A DNA stretch of 64,000 bases from Propionispira arboris. GTDB taxonomy: Bacteria > Bacillota > Negativicutes > Selenomonadales > Selenomonadaceae. Both the position numbers and the translations under genes were made by a program. The stretch covers positions 62,001-126,000 of the forward strand of contig NZ_FNZK01000009.1 of NCBI RefSeq assembly GCF_900109225.1, written 5' to 3'. The notes under the pieces are model-generated. The model was not told the DNA's origin. It saw only the letters and a list, made by a program, of their open reading frames with translations, and ran no database searches. Positions 8,319-16,109 of this stretch are shown piece after piece; the first letter of the stretch is position 1; the number at the start of each line of letters is the position of its first letter.

Positions 8319-9068
8319 ATGAAAAAAACTTTTAGAAAAAGCCTGTGCATCGTTCTGGGGTGTTCCCTTGTATTTTTTATATTTACCAGAAATACAATTG
8401 CGGAGGGTGGCTGGAAAAAAGTAGAAAATAAATTTTATTCACAAATGGACGATCTCAGTCGTAGTGCGGATACACCAGCTTATCTTAGCTTACATTATAG
8501 AATTCGTAAGTTATATTTTGAAATGGATACACATGCGCTGCATCCGGTGGTTTTTTTAGGAGATAGTATGACAGACGAAGGAAAGTGGCATCAACTCTTT
8601 CCAAATGTGAATTTAGTAAATCGTGGCATTGGTGGAGACACCACATTGGGGGTACTCAATAGAATTGATCAAATTATTGCATTAGCACCACCAAAGATTT
8701 TTTTGATGATAGGCACAAATGATCTTTGCTTTAATCGGTCAATACCAGATACTATTAAAAATTATGATCAGATTTTGGCTGTTTTACACAAAGCTTTGCC
8801 GCAAACTAAAATATACATAGAAAGTGTTTTACCATTCAATGACAATCTCTTTCCATCCAGATATTTAAGAAACAATGAAAATATAAGCAGTCTGAATGTA
8901 GGTATTAAAAAATTAGCAGAAAAATATCAAGATCCATATATTGATATGGTAAAAGTTTTTTCCGATAAAAATGGACGATTACCAGCTGAAGATACAGTTG
9001 ATGGTTTACATTTAAACGAAAAAGGATATTTAATTTGGCGTAATCAAATACAAAATTTAGTAATCTGA
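8319..9068 (+). CDS. Secreted SGNH/GDSL-family hydrolase
   Basis: This 249-residue protein has an N-terminal membrane/signal segment (about residues 8-28), so it is exported or anchored. The SGNH blocks are all visible: GDS with its serine near residue 82, the glycine in GIGGDTT near 105, GTND near 133 and DGLH with the catalytic Asp/His pair near 228. Members are esterases acting on acyl groups of lipids, polysaccharides or peptidoglycan; the substrate is not predictable. AAGGAG lies upstream of the ATG. The permease gene follows after 75 bases, possibly on the same transcript. Confidence 0.88.
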   Translation: MKKTFRKSLCIVLGCSLVFFIFTRNTIAEGGWKKVENKFYSQMDDLSRSADTPAYLSLHYRIRKLYFEMDTHALHPVVFLGDSMTDEGKWHQLFPNVNLVNRGIGGDTTLGVLNRIDQIIALAPPKIFLMIGTNDLCFNRSIPDTIKNYDQILAVLHKALPQTKIYIESVLPFNDNLFPSRYLRNNENISSLNVGIKKLAEKYQDPYIDMVKVFSDKNGRLPAEDTVDGLHLNEKGYLIWRNQIQNLVI

Positions 9069-9143
9069 CGGTACTAATTCATAAAATTGTATATTTACGG
9101 AATTTTGTATGATTTCCGTCAAAGAAATGAAGAGGTATTGATT

Positions 9144-10886
9144 ATGGACACAAAAACAAAACGTGGATTAAGTGAATGGGAAGCAACGGCGATTTGTGGT
9201 AATGATATTACATCGTCGTGTCTGTATGTTTCAGCTTTAGCTATTTTGTATGCAGGCAAATGGGCGTGGGTCTCTTTGCTTATGGTTTCACTCGTATTAT
9301 ATTTTTATCGAAGCATTTATGCTGAAGTTGTCGGTGCTTTGCCGTTGAATGGTGGTGCTTATAATGCATTGCTAAATACAACTAGCAAATTTGTCGCTTC
9401 ATTAGCGGCTTGTTTTACGTTGCTGTCATATATGGCAACAGCCGTTATCTCGGCAAACGAAGCGATGCATTATTTGCACATCTTGTGGCAAGGTTTGCCT
9501 ATTTTTGAAGCTACAATTGTTTTATTGGCTCTTTTTATGTTGTTAACAATTACTGGAATGGGGGAGTCGGCTAAGGTTGCGGTTGTTATTTTTTTATTGC
9601 ATTTAATTACAATTGCGATTTTAATTTTAGCGGGAGCTTTAACAATCTATCAAAATGGGTGGACTATCTTTCAAGTGAATTTTCAGATACCAACGGAAGG
9701 TAGTTTGACGATGGCTTTATTTTTTGGCTTTTCTGCGGCTATGCTGGGAATTTCTGGATTTGAAAGTTCTGCAAATTTTGTGGAAGAACAACAGAAAGGA
9801 GTCTTTCCAAAAACATTGCGAAATATGTGGATGGCAGTAACAATTATTAATCCGATAATAGCATTTTTGGCATTATCACTTTTGCCAATGCAGGGGATTG
9901 CGGCACATCAGGAAGCAATGCTTTCTTACATGGGGACTGTAGCAGGCGGTTCCTGGCTTTCTGGATTAATTGCTATTGATGCAGCTTTTGTCTTGAGTGG
10001 TGCGGTGCTAACATCGTTTATTGGCGTGACGGGTCTCGTACATCGAATGGTATTAGATCGGTGTTTGCCACAAATTCTATTAAAGACGACTCGTTATGGT
10101 ACACAATATAGAATTATTATTGTCTTTTTTTTGCTGAGCGTATCGGTTTTGACCGTCACGAATGGGCAGTTGACAACGTTGGCAGGGGTATATACGATTT
10201 CTTTTCTATCAGTGATGGTGCTTTTTGGTGGAGGGAATTTACTGCTGAAAATTCGAAGAGAAGGCCTTTATCGATCGGAAAAAGCGAGCTGGGGCGGTGT
10301 TTTATTTGCTATGATAGCTGTAGCGGCAGCTTTGGTCGGCAATGTTTTTATAAATCCAGAGTATGTACTCGTTTTTTTAAAGTATTTTCTGCCAACGGTG
10401 ATTGTTATCTTAATTATGTTGAATCGAATTTCTTTGCTTAAGGTTTGTTTGTTTTGTATCAAAGAAGTAAGTAGCAAGTTGACGTTGATAACAAAATATC
10501 TTTCCTCTTTTCTGCAAGAGAAAATTGATGATATAAACTCACAACAAGTAGTTTTTTTTACTCGTGGCGGAGAACTTGCTAATTTGAATTTAGCAATGAT
10601 CTATATAAGAAATAATGAGAATACAAATCGTATGAAGATTGTAACGATACTGCCAAAAGGACAGGAGGTATCACCAATCTTGAAAAATGATATTGGATTT
10701 TTAGATAGAGCTTATCCGGAAATTAATATAGAATTTATTGTACAGTATGGTGAGTTTAATCCGCATTTAATTCAGGAACTTTCAAAAAAATGGTCTATTC
10801 CGGCGAACTTCATGTTCATTGGTTCGCCAAATGGTGCAATGAATTATAATTTGGCTGATTTTGGTGGAGTTCGTCTGATTATTTAA
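9144..10886 (+). CDS. APC-family amino acid permease with C-terminal cytosolic domain
   Basis: This protein of about 580 residues has some 12 hydrophobic helices spanning residues 25-435, and its N-terminal region (GLSEWEATAICGNDITSS) is typical of APC permeases. The last 130 residues are hydrophilic, with alternating beta/alpha patterning resembling a universal-stress-like domain. I place the start at the ATG at 9144, behind AGAGG; an upstream in-frame extension to 9087 has no ribosome site. The substrate is unknown. An EamA exporter gene follows after 61 bases. Confidence 0.82.
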   Translation: MDTKTKRGLSEWEATAICGNDITSSCLYVSALAILYAGKWAWVSLLMVSLVLYFYRSIYAEVVGALPLNGGAYNALLNTTSKFVASLAACFTLLSYMATAVISANEAMHYLHILWQGLPIFEATIVLLALFMLLTITGMGESAKVAVVIFLLHLITIAILILAGALTIYQNGWTIFQVNFQIPTEGSLTMALFFGFSAAMLGISGFESSANFVEEQQKGVFPKTLRNMWMAVTIINPIIAFLALSLLPMQGIAAHQEAMLSYMGTVAGGSWLSGLIAIDAAFVLSGAVLTSFIGVTGLVHRMVLDRCLPQILLKTTRYGTQYRIIIVFFLLSVSVLTVTNGQLTTLAGVYTISFLSVMVLFGGGNLLLKIRREGLYRSEKASWGGVLFAMIAVAAALVGNVFINPEYVLVFLKYFLPTVIVILIMLNRISLLKVCLFCIKEVSSKLTLITKYLSSFLQEKIDDINSQQVVFFTRGGELANLNLAMIYIRNNENTNRMKIVTILPKGQEVSPILKNDIGFLDRAYPEINIEFIVQYGEFNPHLIQELSKKWSIPANFMFIGSPNGAMNYNLADFGGVRLII

Positions 10887-10947
10887 CTGAGATCTTGACG
10901 ATGATGAACAGAGCGTTTGGAAAAATAAAAAAGAGGTTTTTATAAAT

Positions 10948-11823
10948 ATGAAGATAAAAGACATTTTACTGGCGCTGTTCATTGTGATTGCTTGGGGAGT
11001 AAATTTTATTGCCATTAAAGTTGGTTTGCTTGTTTTACCTCCACTGCTTTTAGGGGCGTTGCGTTTTTTATTGGCGGTTGTGCCCATTATTTTTTTCTTG
11101 CCACGACCGCCTGTTGCATGGAAATGGCTGCTTACATTAGGACTTTGCATCAATGTGGGGCAGTTTGCTTTTTTATTTTATGGTATGAAGGTTGGAATGC
11201 CAGCCGGACTCGCTTCTTTGGTGCTGCAGTCACAGGCATTTTTCACTTTATTTTTTGCAATTGCCTGGTTTCATGAATCCTGGTGTTGGAACCATATTGC
11301 AGGGCTGTTGATTGCCGTTGGGGGCATGAGTGTGATTGGGATGAATCAGGATGGAAATATGACAACGGCAGGTTTTGTTTTTACGCTTGCGGCAGCGGCG
11401 AGCTGGGGGCTTGGTAATGTTGTGATGCGTCGCACGACACTTAACCTGCCGCCTTTTTCAATGTTGTCACTCGCTGTTTGGGCGAGCGCTGTCGCAATCG
11501 TGCCGCTTTTCATTTTATCTTATTGTGTCGAGGGGACTGCTTCTTGGCGAACTGCTTATCAAAATTTTGATTGGGTAACACTTTGTGCAGTTTTATACCT
11601 TTCCTACATTGCCACTTTAGGCGGATATGGTCTTTGGGGTAGACTGATGTCGCGATATCCGGCTACGGTGGTTGCCCCTTGGGCATTATTAGTGCCAATT
11701 GTCGGTATGAGTAGTGCATCCCTTTTTTTAGGGGAAACTTTTTCTTTTTGGCAGGGGCTGGGCTCTCTTAGTGTGATGGCAGGCCTTTTAGTGCATGTTT
11801 TTGGTCAGCGTTGGAAATTATAA
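10948..11823 (+). CDS. EamA/DMT-family transporter
   Basis: This 291-residue inner-membrane protein has ten predicted helices arranged as two EamA repeats (about residues 5-135 and 145-285). The first repeat opens with the family signature AWGVNFIAIKVGL. Members export amino acids or metabolites, and the closest pattern is the EamA (O-acetylserine/cysteine exporter) branch. The substrate cannot be settled from sequence. It lies behind the APC permease and ends at a strong terminator. Confidence 0.87.
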   Translation: MKIKDILLALFIVIAWGVNFIAIKVGLLVLPPLLLGALRFLLAVVPIIFFLPRPPVAWKWLLTLGLCINVGQFAFLFYGMKVGMPAGLASLVLQSQAFFTLFFAIAWFHESWCWNHIAGLLIAVGGMSVIGMNQDGNMTTAGFVFTLAAAASWGLGNVVMRRTTLNLPPFSMLSLAVWASAVAIVPLFILSYCVEGTASWRTAYQNFDWVTLCAVLYLSYIATLGGYGLWGRLMSRYPATVVAPWALLVPIVGMSSASLFLGETFSFWQGLGSLSVMAGLLVHVFGQRWKL

Positions 11824-11868
11824 AAAATAGCCTATGGCAGTTTAAACTGTACCATAGGCTGTTTTTGT
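11824..11868. terminator. Bidirectional terminator after the EamA gene
   Basis: The stem AGCCTATGG..GTTTAAAC..CCATAGGCT followed by TTTTT separates the EamA gene from the convergent cbiO. Confidence 0.85.
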
Positions 11869-11898
11869 AGATGCAGTTTTATGTATGCTGGGAGGTGT

Positions 11899-12663
11899 TT
11901 AGCAGGGCTGATCTTGAGGATCAACCAGATTCGTTGCAATCAATAAATTACGATTACTGAGGATGTCTTGCGGTAAACCTTCAGCTGTGATTTCATGATC
12001 ATCACTTAATACAATAACTCGATCCGCTATTTCGGGAACGAAATTAAGCTGATGGGTTGCTAGAATAATCGTTTTTCCCTGCCGATTTAGGTCATTTATC
12101 GTATTTAAAATCCAGCGTTGTGATTTTGGGTCGAGCCCGTTTGTTGGTTCGTCAAAGATTAATACATCGGGATTGCTGGCCAAAACAGCGGCAATGGCGA
12201 CTTTTTTTTTCTCCCCACCACTTAAATGATGGGGAGAATCATGTGCTAGGGAAGCAATATCACAATAGGCGAGCAGATCATAGGCACGTTTTTTGGACTG
12301 ATGCAGCTCTAAACCCATGGCGATAGGCCCGAACATAATTTCATCTAAAACACTGGAGCAAAAAAGCTGCACATCTGAATTTTGGAAAACAAAACCGACT
12401 TTTCGGCGAAAAACAACGGAAAAATTTTTATCTTTCATTGCGTTTTCGCTGATTTTTCGATCAAATGCTGTCAACGTGCCATCCGTTGCGAAAATTAATC
12501 CGGCGAGTATTTTTTGCAGAGTTGATTTGCCGCAGCCGTTAGGCCCGAGCAGCATAATTCGTTCGCCGGCGTTGATTTTGAGATTAATCTGATTGAGTGC
12601 GGTTTTATTTGATGAATAACGATAAGAAAGATTTTGGAGATTATAGACTAAAGATCCAGACAT
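11899..12663 (-). CDS. cbiO: ECF-type nickel/cobalt transporter ATPase
   Basis: This ABC ATPase has Walker A (GPNGCGKST), the Q-loop (FVFQNSDVQLF), the signature LSGGEKKKVAIA, Walker B (DVLIFDEPTNGLD) and the H-loop (ATHQ). It powers the metal importer encoded by the upstream genes. I start it at the ATG at 12663 because GGAGGA lies seven bases upstream; a longer frame to 12726 would only be out-of-frame overlap with cbiQ. The first 23 bases overlap the end of cbiQ. With NikR encoded at the head of the operon, the metal is most likely nickel, so nikO is an equally good name. Confidence 0.92.
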   Translation of the reverse strand: MSGSLVYNLQNLSYRYSSNKTALNQINLKINAGERIMLLGPNGCGKSTLQKILAGLIFATDGTLTAFDRKISENAMKDKNFSVVFRRKVGFVFQNSDVQLFCSSVLDEIMFGPIAMGLELHQSKKRAYDLLAYCDIASLAHDSPHHLSGGEKKKVAIAAVLASNPDVLIFDEPTNGLDPKSQRWILNTINDLNRQGKTIILATHQLNFVPEIADRVIVLSDDHEITAEGLPQDILSNRNLLIATNLVDPQDQPC

Positions 12664-13591
12664 GGTTAATTCCTCCATAGGCATAACACCCCAAAATAAT
12701 AATTGCCGCAGCAAACCCAAAATCAATCAAATGTAGCGGCCCCTTTGCTTCTGCATAATAAATGCCAGTATAGCCGCGGGATTCTAGTGCATATTGAATA
12801 TCTTGACTGTACTCCAGCGTGATTCTTAAAAAGTCAGAAATTGTACCGCCTATCCAAGCAATTTTTGACGATTGTGTTTCCAAACCAACTAAGCGGCTTT
12901 TTCGACCTAATACATAGTCCATAAATATAAACAAAAATAGATAGATATAGCGATACGTCATATCTAAAATTGTCACGATGATATTTGATAAACCGTATTT
13001 TGCCAAAACTTTTGTTAAGACAGACCAACGGGTTGTTTTTATCAAAAGCATCGCAATACCTAAAGAAGCAGCACTTCGAAGTATTACAAAGAGTGCCGAT
13101 TTTACACCTTGTCGGGTGATAGTTAGTTCCGCTGGTAAAGTGAAGAAGTGTCCACTAAACGTTAAATTGCTATATATAGTATAAAGCGGATCACCAGGAG
13201 TGACCCAATTGATTATGCCTGGTAATACGGCAATTCCAGTAAAAAAGAAAATTGGCAGCCAAATGCGTACGAAGTAATCACCCAACCGAATACGCGATTG
13301 TAATGCTGCAAATAAAATAATGCTATTCAGCATTATTAAAAATACTAAATTTTGCGTTAAAGCCGCTAAAAGAATAACCGTTAATAAACCAGTTACTTTC
13401 ATATGCGGTTCAAGTTTTTGGAGTAATCCATCTTGATTATTTAGAACAGAGCGATTGTCTTCAGACAAGATAGCATGAATTTTTTTTAGTGTTTTTTCTA
13501 AATAATTGTGTGGTTTCCATGAGTGGGTGACAGCAGGCAGTCTTATTGTATCATTACTTTGCAGCCACGCAGGCAGATCCAATCTGTTCAT
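12641..13591 (-). CDS. cbiQ: ECF-type nickel/cobalt transporter transmembrane (T) protein
   Basis: This 316-residue membrane protein of the CbiQ/NikQ family couples the ATPase to the metal-binding subunit. About six hydrophobic segments are visible. The characteristic cytoplasmic coupling helix motif region lies near residues 215-270, with SRLVG and the ESRGYTG (A-R-G type) signatures. It starts four bases before the end of the preceding gene (ATGA-type overlap) and runs into the cbiO start. The N-terminal 60 residues are hydrophilic and longer than in many homologues. Confidence 0.9.
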   Translation of the reverse strand: MNRLDLPAWLQSNDTIRLPAVTHSWKPHNYLEKTLKKIHAILSEDNRSVLNNQDGLLQKLEPHMKVTGLLTVILLAALTQNLVFLIMLNSIILFAALQSRIRLGDYFVRIWLPIFFFTGIAVLPGIINWVTPGDPLYTIYSNLTFSGHFFTLPAELTITRQGVKSALFVILRSAASLGIAMLLIKTTRWSVLTKVLAKYGLSNIIVTILDMTYRYIYLFLFIFMDYVLGRKSRLVGLETQSSKIAWIGGTISDFLRITLEYSQDIQYALESRGYTGIYYAEAKGPLHLIDFGFAAAIIILGCYAYGGINHVWIFSL

Positions 13592-13923
13592 TTATTAGAG
13601 CAAGACAATGTTGAATTTTTTTTTGCTGCTATTATTTTCATAAGTAATAGAGAGAGTCCATATACCATTGCAGAACCGATTATGGCGGCAATGATATAAC
13701 CGATGGATTGACCTAGAGAACTTTCGCCGAGAAAGCCGATACTATAGTCAGGGAATATGCCTGCCCAGACATCTTGTACATTTTTCATCCCTTGTGGAAT
13801 ATACCCCAGTGTTTCCGATAAATCGTCACCACCCCATTCACCCCACGCTGTGCCGTCAGCAAGTAACCCAAGTGGTGATACTATAATTAGTGCCGCAATG
13901 GCCAGCCAATAACGTTTCATCAT
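13588..13923 (-). CDS. PDGLE/CbiN-type nickel transporter subunit
   Basis: This 111-residue protein has an N-terminal membrane helix (about 5-23), an extracytoplasmic loop containing the PDYSIGFLGESS stretch (PDGLE-like) and a second helix (about 75-97). Small two-helix proteins of this kind (CbiN/NikN) accompany CbiM in metal importers and open its binding site. It sits between cbiM and cbiQ with overlapping or two-base junctions, which supports the role more than sequence alone. Confidence 0.8.
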   Translation of the reverse strand: MMKRYWLAIAALIIVSPLGLLADGTAWGEWGGDDLSETLGYIPQGMKNVQDVWAGIFPDYSIGFLGESSLGQSIGYIIAAIIGSAMVYGLSLLLMKIIAAKKNSTLSCSNK

Positions 13924-13925
13924 AG

Positions 13926-14624
13926 TTATACAACCCCTTCCTTTTTATTTATTTGTGATTGCAGCATTGTCACAGGTTGCACTGCCATGAATTTTAATGC
14001 CGCGGCGGTTACGATTCCCTCAATAAATCCGGCAACGGTGAGGTGTGCGACCATCATTGCAGGTATTGCCACATCTAAACCATAAGGACAATACAGTGGT
14101 GTACCATCAGCGGCTGTAAAGAAGAGTGGTTGAATGCCAAATTCTATAGAAGCAACAAAAGCAGCACAGTTAATGGCGATATAGCCGGCAATGGCTCCGG
14201 CAGCTAGTTGGCGGGTTGAACCTGGCACGGCATTTTTGCTGATAGATTTGTAAACATAATAGCCGACAAAAGGGGCAATAAAAGCCATATTAAAAGCATT
14301 TGCACCAAATGCTAAAATGCCACCATCAGCGAATACAAGAGCTTGAATGGCGAGTGCCACACTCATAGCAATAACCGCAGCCCAGGGGCCGAAGATAATG
14401 GCAACGAGCGTAGCACCAATGGCATGCGCAGTTGTACCATTTGGAATCGGCACATTAAACATCATAATTAAAAAACAAAATACAGCACCCATGGAAAGAA
14501 GGGGAACTTGTTTTACGTCCAAATCTTTTTTTAGTTTGGCTGAAGCTCTATACCATATAGGAATCATCACAGCTCCTAGAGCCAAACAGGTTGAAGGACT
14601 TAAATATCCGTCGGGAATATGCAT
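13926..14624 (-). CDS. cbiM: ECF nickel/cobalt transporter substrate-binding membrane subunit
   Basis: This 232-residue integral membrane protein starts MHIPDGYLSP. In CbiM/NikM proteins the Met-His N-terminus inserts into the membrane and chelates Ni(II) or Co(II). The helices are followed by conserved histidine segments (NGTTAHAIGATL and MVAHLTVAGF). It is the first transporter gene after nikR in the same direction, 46 bases behind it. Nickel is the likely metal because of that pairing, making nikM an equally valid name. Confidence 0.92.
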   Translation of the reverse strand: MHIPDGYLSPSTCLALGAVMIPIWYRASAKLKKDLDVKQVPLLSMGAVFCFLIMMFNVPIPNGTTAHAIGATLVAIIFGPWAAVIAMSVALAIQALVFADGGILAFGANAFNMAFIAPFVGYYVYKSISKNAVPGSTRQLAAGAIAGYIAINCAAFVASIEFGIQPLFFTAADGTPLYCPYGLDVAIPAMMVAHLTVAGFIEGIVTAAALKFMAVQPVTMLQSQINKKEGVV

Positions 14625-14670
14625 TTCACTTGGACCTCCATTTTGTTGAATTTTTAGGTGAACGGGTAAT

Positions 14671-15120
14671 CTATTTCAAATGACTATGCTCCGCTACCGA
14701 TTCTTCATTCATATGGGTTACAGATAATTCGGCATAAAATACACCCTTTTGAACTTGAATTTGCTGGCAAAGTTCATTTAATTTTCGATAAACACCTCGT
14801 ACGACTAGTACTTCAAGACATTGTGCATGATTTAGATGAACGTGCATTGTGGAAATGATCTCATGATGGAAATGATGCTGCAATTCAATTAAATACGCGG
14901 CTAAACCATGAAAAGCATGGTCATAAACAATTACGATGGTACCAGCTACGGCTTGCGTTTGCTGCAGCATTGTTGGTTCAATCAAAGCTTTACGTATCAG
15001 ATCACGGATCGCTTCAGAGCGATTGTCATAACCTTGTTTGTCGATGATTTTATCGAATTGTTCGACCAGATCCTGGTTCATCGAAACGCCAAAGCGGATC
15101 AAGGCATCTTTTTCAGTCAT
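14671..15120 (-). CDS. nikR: Nickel-responsive transcriptional regulator NikR
   Basis: This 149-residue protein has an N-terminal ribbon-helix-helix (about residues 7-48; RFGVSMNQDLVEQFDKII then RSEAIRDLIRKAL) and a C-terminal ACT-like tetramerisation domain. The square-planar nickel ligands are recognisable in HEIISTMHVHLNHAQC (the His-X-His pair and the Cys six residues later). It represses nickel uptake when nickel is plentiful. It heads the cbiM-cbiO operon, so it probably controls itself and the transporter through the palindrome at 15137-15176. Nickel demand could come from hydrogenase or urease encoded elsewhere. Confidence 0.95.
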   Translation of the reverse strand: MTEKDALIRFGVSMNQDLVEQFDKIIDKQGYDNRSEAIRDLIRKALIEPTMLQQTQAVAGTIVIVYDHAFHGLAAYLIELQHHFHHEIISTMHVHLNHAQCLEVLVVRGVYRKLNELCQQIQVQKGVFYAELSVTHMNEESVAEHSHLK

Positions 15121-15136
15121 CAGAGCACGTCCTTTT

Positions 15137-15176
15137 CATTTCGTGTTACTTATATCATATATAGTAACACGAAATG
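15137..15176. promoter_or_regulatory. NikR operator
   Basis: Perfect 14-base inverted arms (CATTTCGTGTTACT and AGTAACACGAAATG) are separated by 12 bases. The core is GTGTTAC-N14-GTAACAC, the published NikR consensus for bacteria outside the enterics. It lies 17 bases upstream of the nikR start and overlaps the likely promoter. Confidence 0.88.
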
Positions 15177-15192
15177 ATTTTTTTTTAAAGTA

Positions 15193-15312
15193 TCTATATA
15201 AGTTGCATTAAATATTTTATATGACAATCGTCAGGAATGTGGTATAGGGCTCCGTGGCGTTACGTAGGAAGCAACGATGACATCTCCCAAGGCTAAAATT
15301 TCTTTAATGCAA
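15193..15312 (-). repeat. Dispersed repeat, full copy B
   Basis: This copy is inverted relative to the one at 61704-61850. Its ends are GCATTAAAT (15205) and TTTAATGC (to 15310). The core GTGGCGTTACGTAGGAAGCAACGAT near 15254-15278 differs from the other full copy by one base. It lies between the NikR operator and the ahpC promoter and contains no gene. Confidence 0.8.
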
Positions 15313-15370
15313 TTTACTATATGAATAGAAGCGCTTGGAATAAAGAGAATTAAGAATTGTAAAAAAAATA

Positions 15371-15419
15371 AATGATAATGATAATTAGTATTGATTAAAA
15401 ACTGTTACTGTGTTATTAT
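15371..15419 (+). promoter_or_regulatory. ahpC promoter with Fur/PerR-like box
   Basis: GATAATGATAATTAGTATT (15374-15392) matches the 19-base Fur box at 16 of 19 positions. It overlaps a likely -35 (TTGATT, 15391-15396), with TATTAT 17 bases further on. In Firmicutes-type anaerobes such a box before ahpC points to peroxide-sensing PerR or to Fur; sequence cannot tell which. Confidence 0.65.
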
Positions 15420-15480
15420 AAATTTATAGAAAAAATACATCGTTTTACTATGAATGTAATTTTGAAAGGGGATATAGCAT

Positions 15481-16047
15481 ATGAGTAATTTAATAGGAAC
15501 AGAGTTGACGGATTTCAAGGTACAGGCGTATCAAAAGGGTCAATTTCGTGAAATAAGAAAACAGGATGTTTTAGGCAAGTGGTCGGTTTTCTTTTTCTAT
15601 CCGGCAGATTTTACTTTTGTATGTCCAACCGAATTAGGCGATGTACAAGATTTTTATAAAGATTTTACAGAACTTAACTGTGAAATTTATTCTGTATCGG
15701 AAGACACGCATTTTGTACATAAAGCGTGGGCTGATTCATCCGATACGATTGGGAAAATTGAATATCCAATGATCGGTGATCCGACAGGCGCCTTAGCAAG
15801 GTTTTTCGGCGTTTTGGTAGAAGAAGCCGGTCAAGCCTTGAGGGGGACTTTTATTGTCAATCCACAGGGTGTTATAAAGGCTTATGAGGTTCATGATATG
15901 GGAATCGGCAGAAATGCTGAAGAATTATTGAGAAAAGTACAAGCAGCTCAATTTGTCGAAGAACATGGTGATCAGGTTTGCCCTGCTAAATGGAAACCAG
16001 GTCAAGCAACCTTGATACCGAGTCTTGACTTGGTAGGTAAGTTATAA
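15481..16047 (+). CDS. ahpC: Peroxiredoxin (alkyl hydroperoxide reductase subunit C)
   Basis: This 188-residue typical two-Cys peroxiredoxin reduces hydrogen peroxide and organic peroxides. The peroxidatic cysteine is in FTFVCPTELGD (near residue 48) and the resolving cysteine in VCPAKWKPG (near residue 167). A ribosome site (AAAGGGG) precedes the ATG. Its reductase partner follows after a hairpin, and the upstream box suggests induction by peroxide or iron/manganese status. Confidence 0.96.
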   Translation: MSNLIGTELTDFKVQAYQKGQFREIRKQDVLGKWSVFFFYPADFTFVCPTELGDVQDFYKDFTELNCEIYSVSEDTHFVHKAWADSSDTIGKIEYPMIGDPTGALARFFGVLVEEAGQALRGTFIVNPQGVIKAYEVHDMGIGRNAEELLRKVQAAQFVEEHGDQVCPAKWKPGQATLIPSLDLVGKL

Positions 16048-16049
16048 GA

Positions 16050-16094
16050 ACAACAAAGCTCTATCAGGGTTTACTGATAGAGCTTTGTTTATGA
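16050..16094 (+). terminator. Hairpin between ahpC and the reductase gene
   Basis: The stem ACAAAGCTCTATCA / TGATAGAGCTTTGTTT has a short loop and a weak T run. It could partially terminate transcripts, giving more ahpC than reductase mRNA, or protect the ahpC 3' end. Confidence 0.6.
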
Positions 16095-16109
16095 ATAGGT
16101 GGTGTTAAC

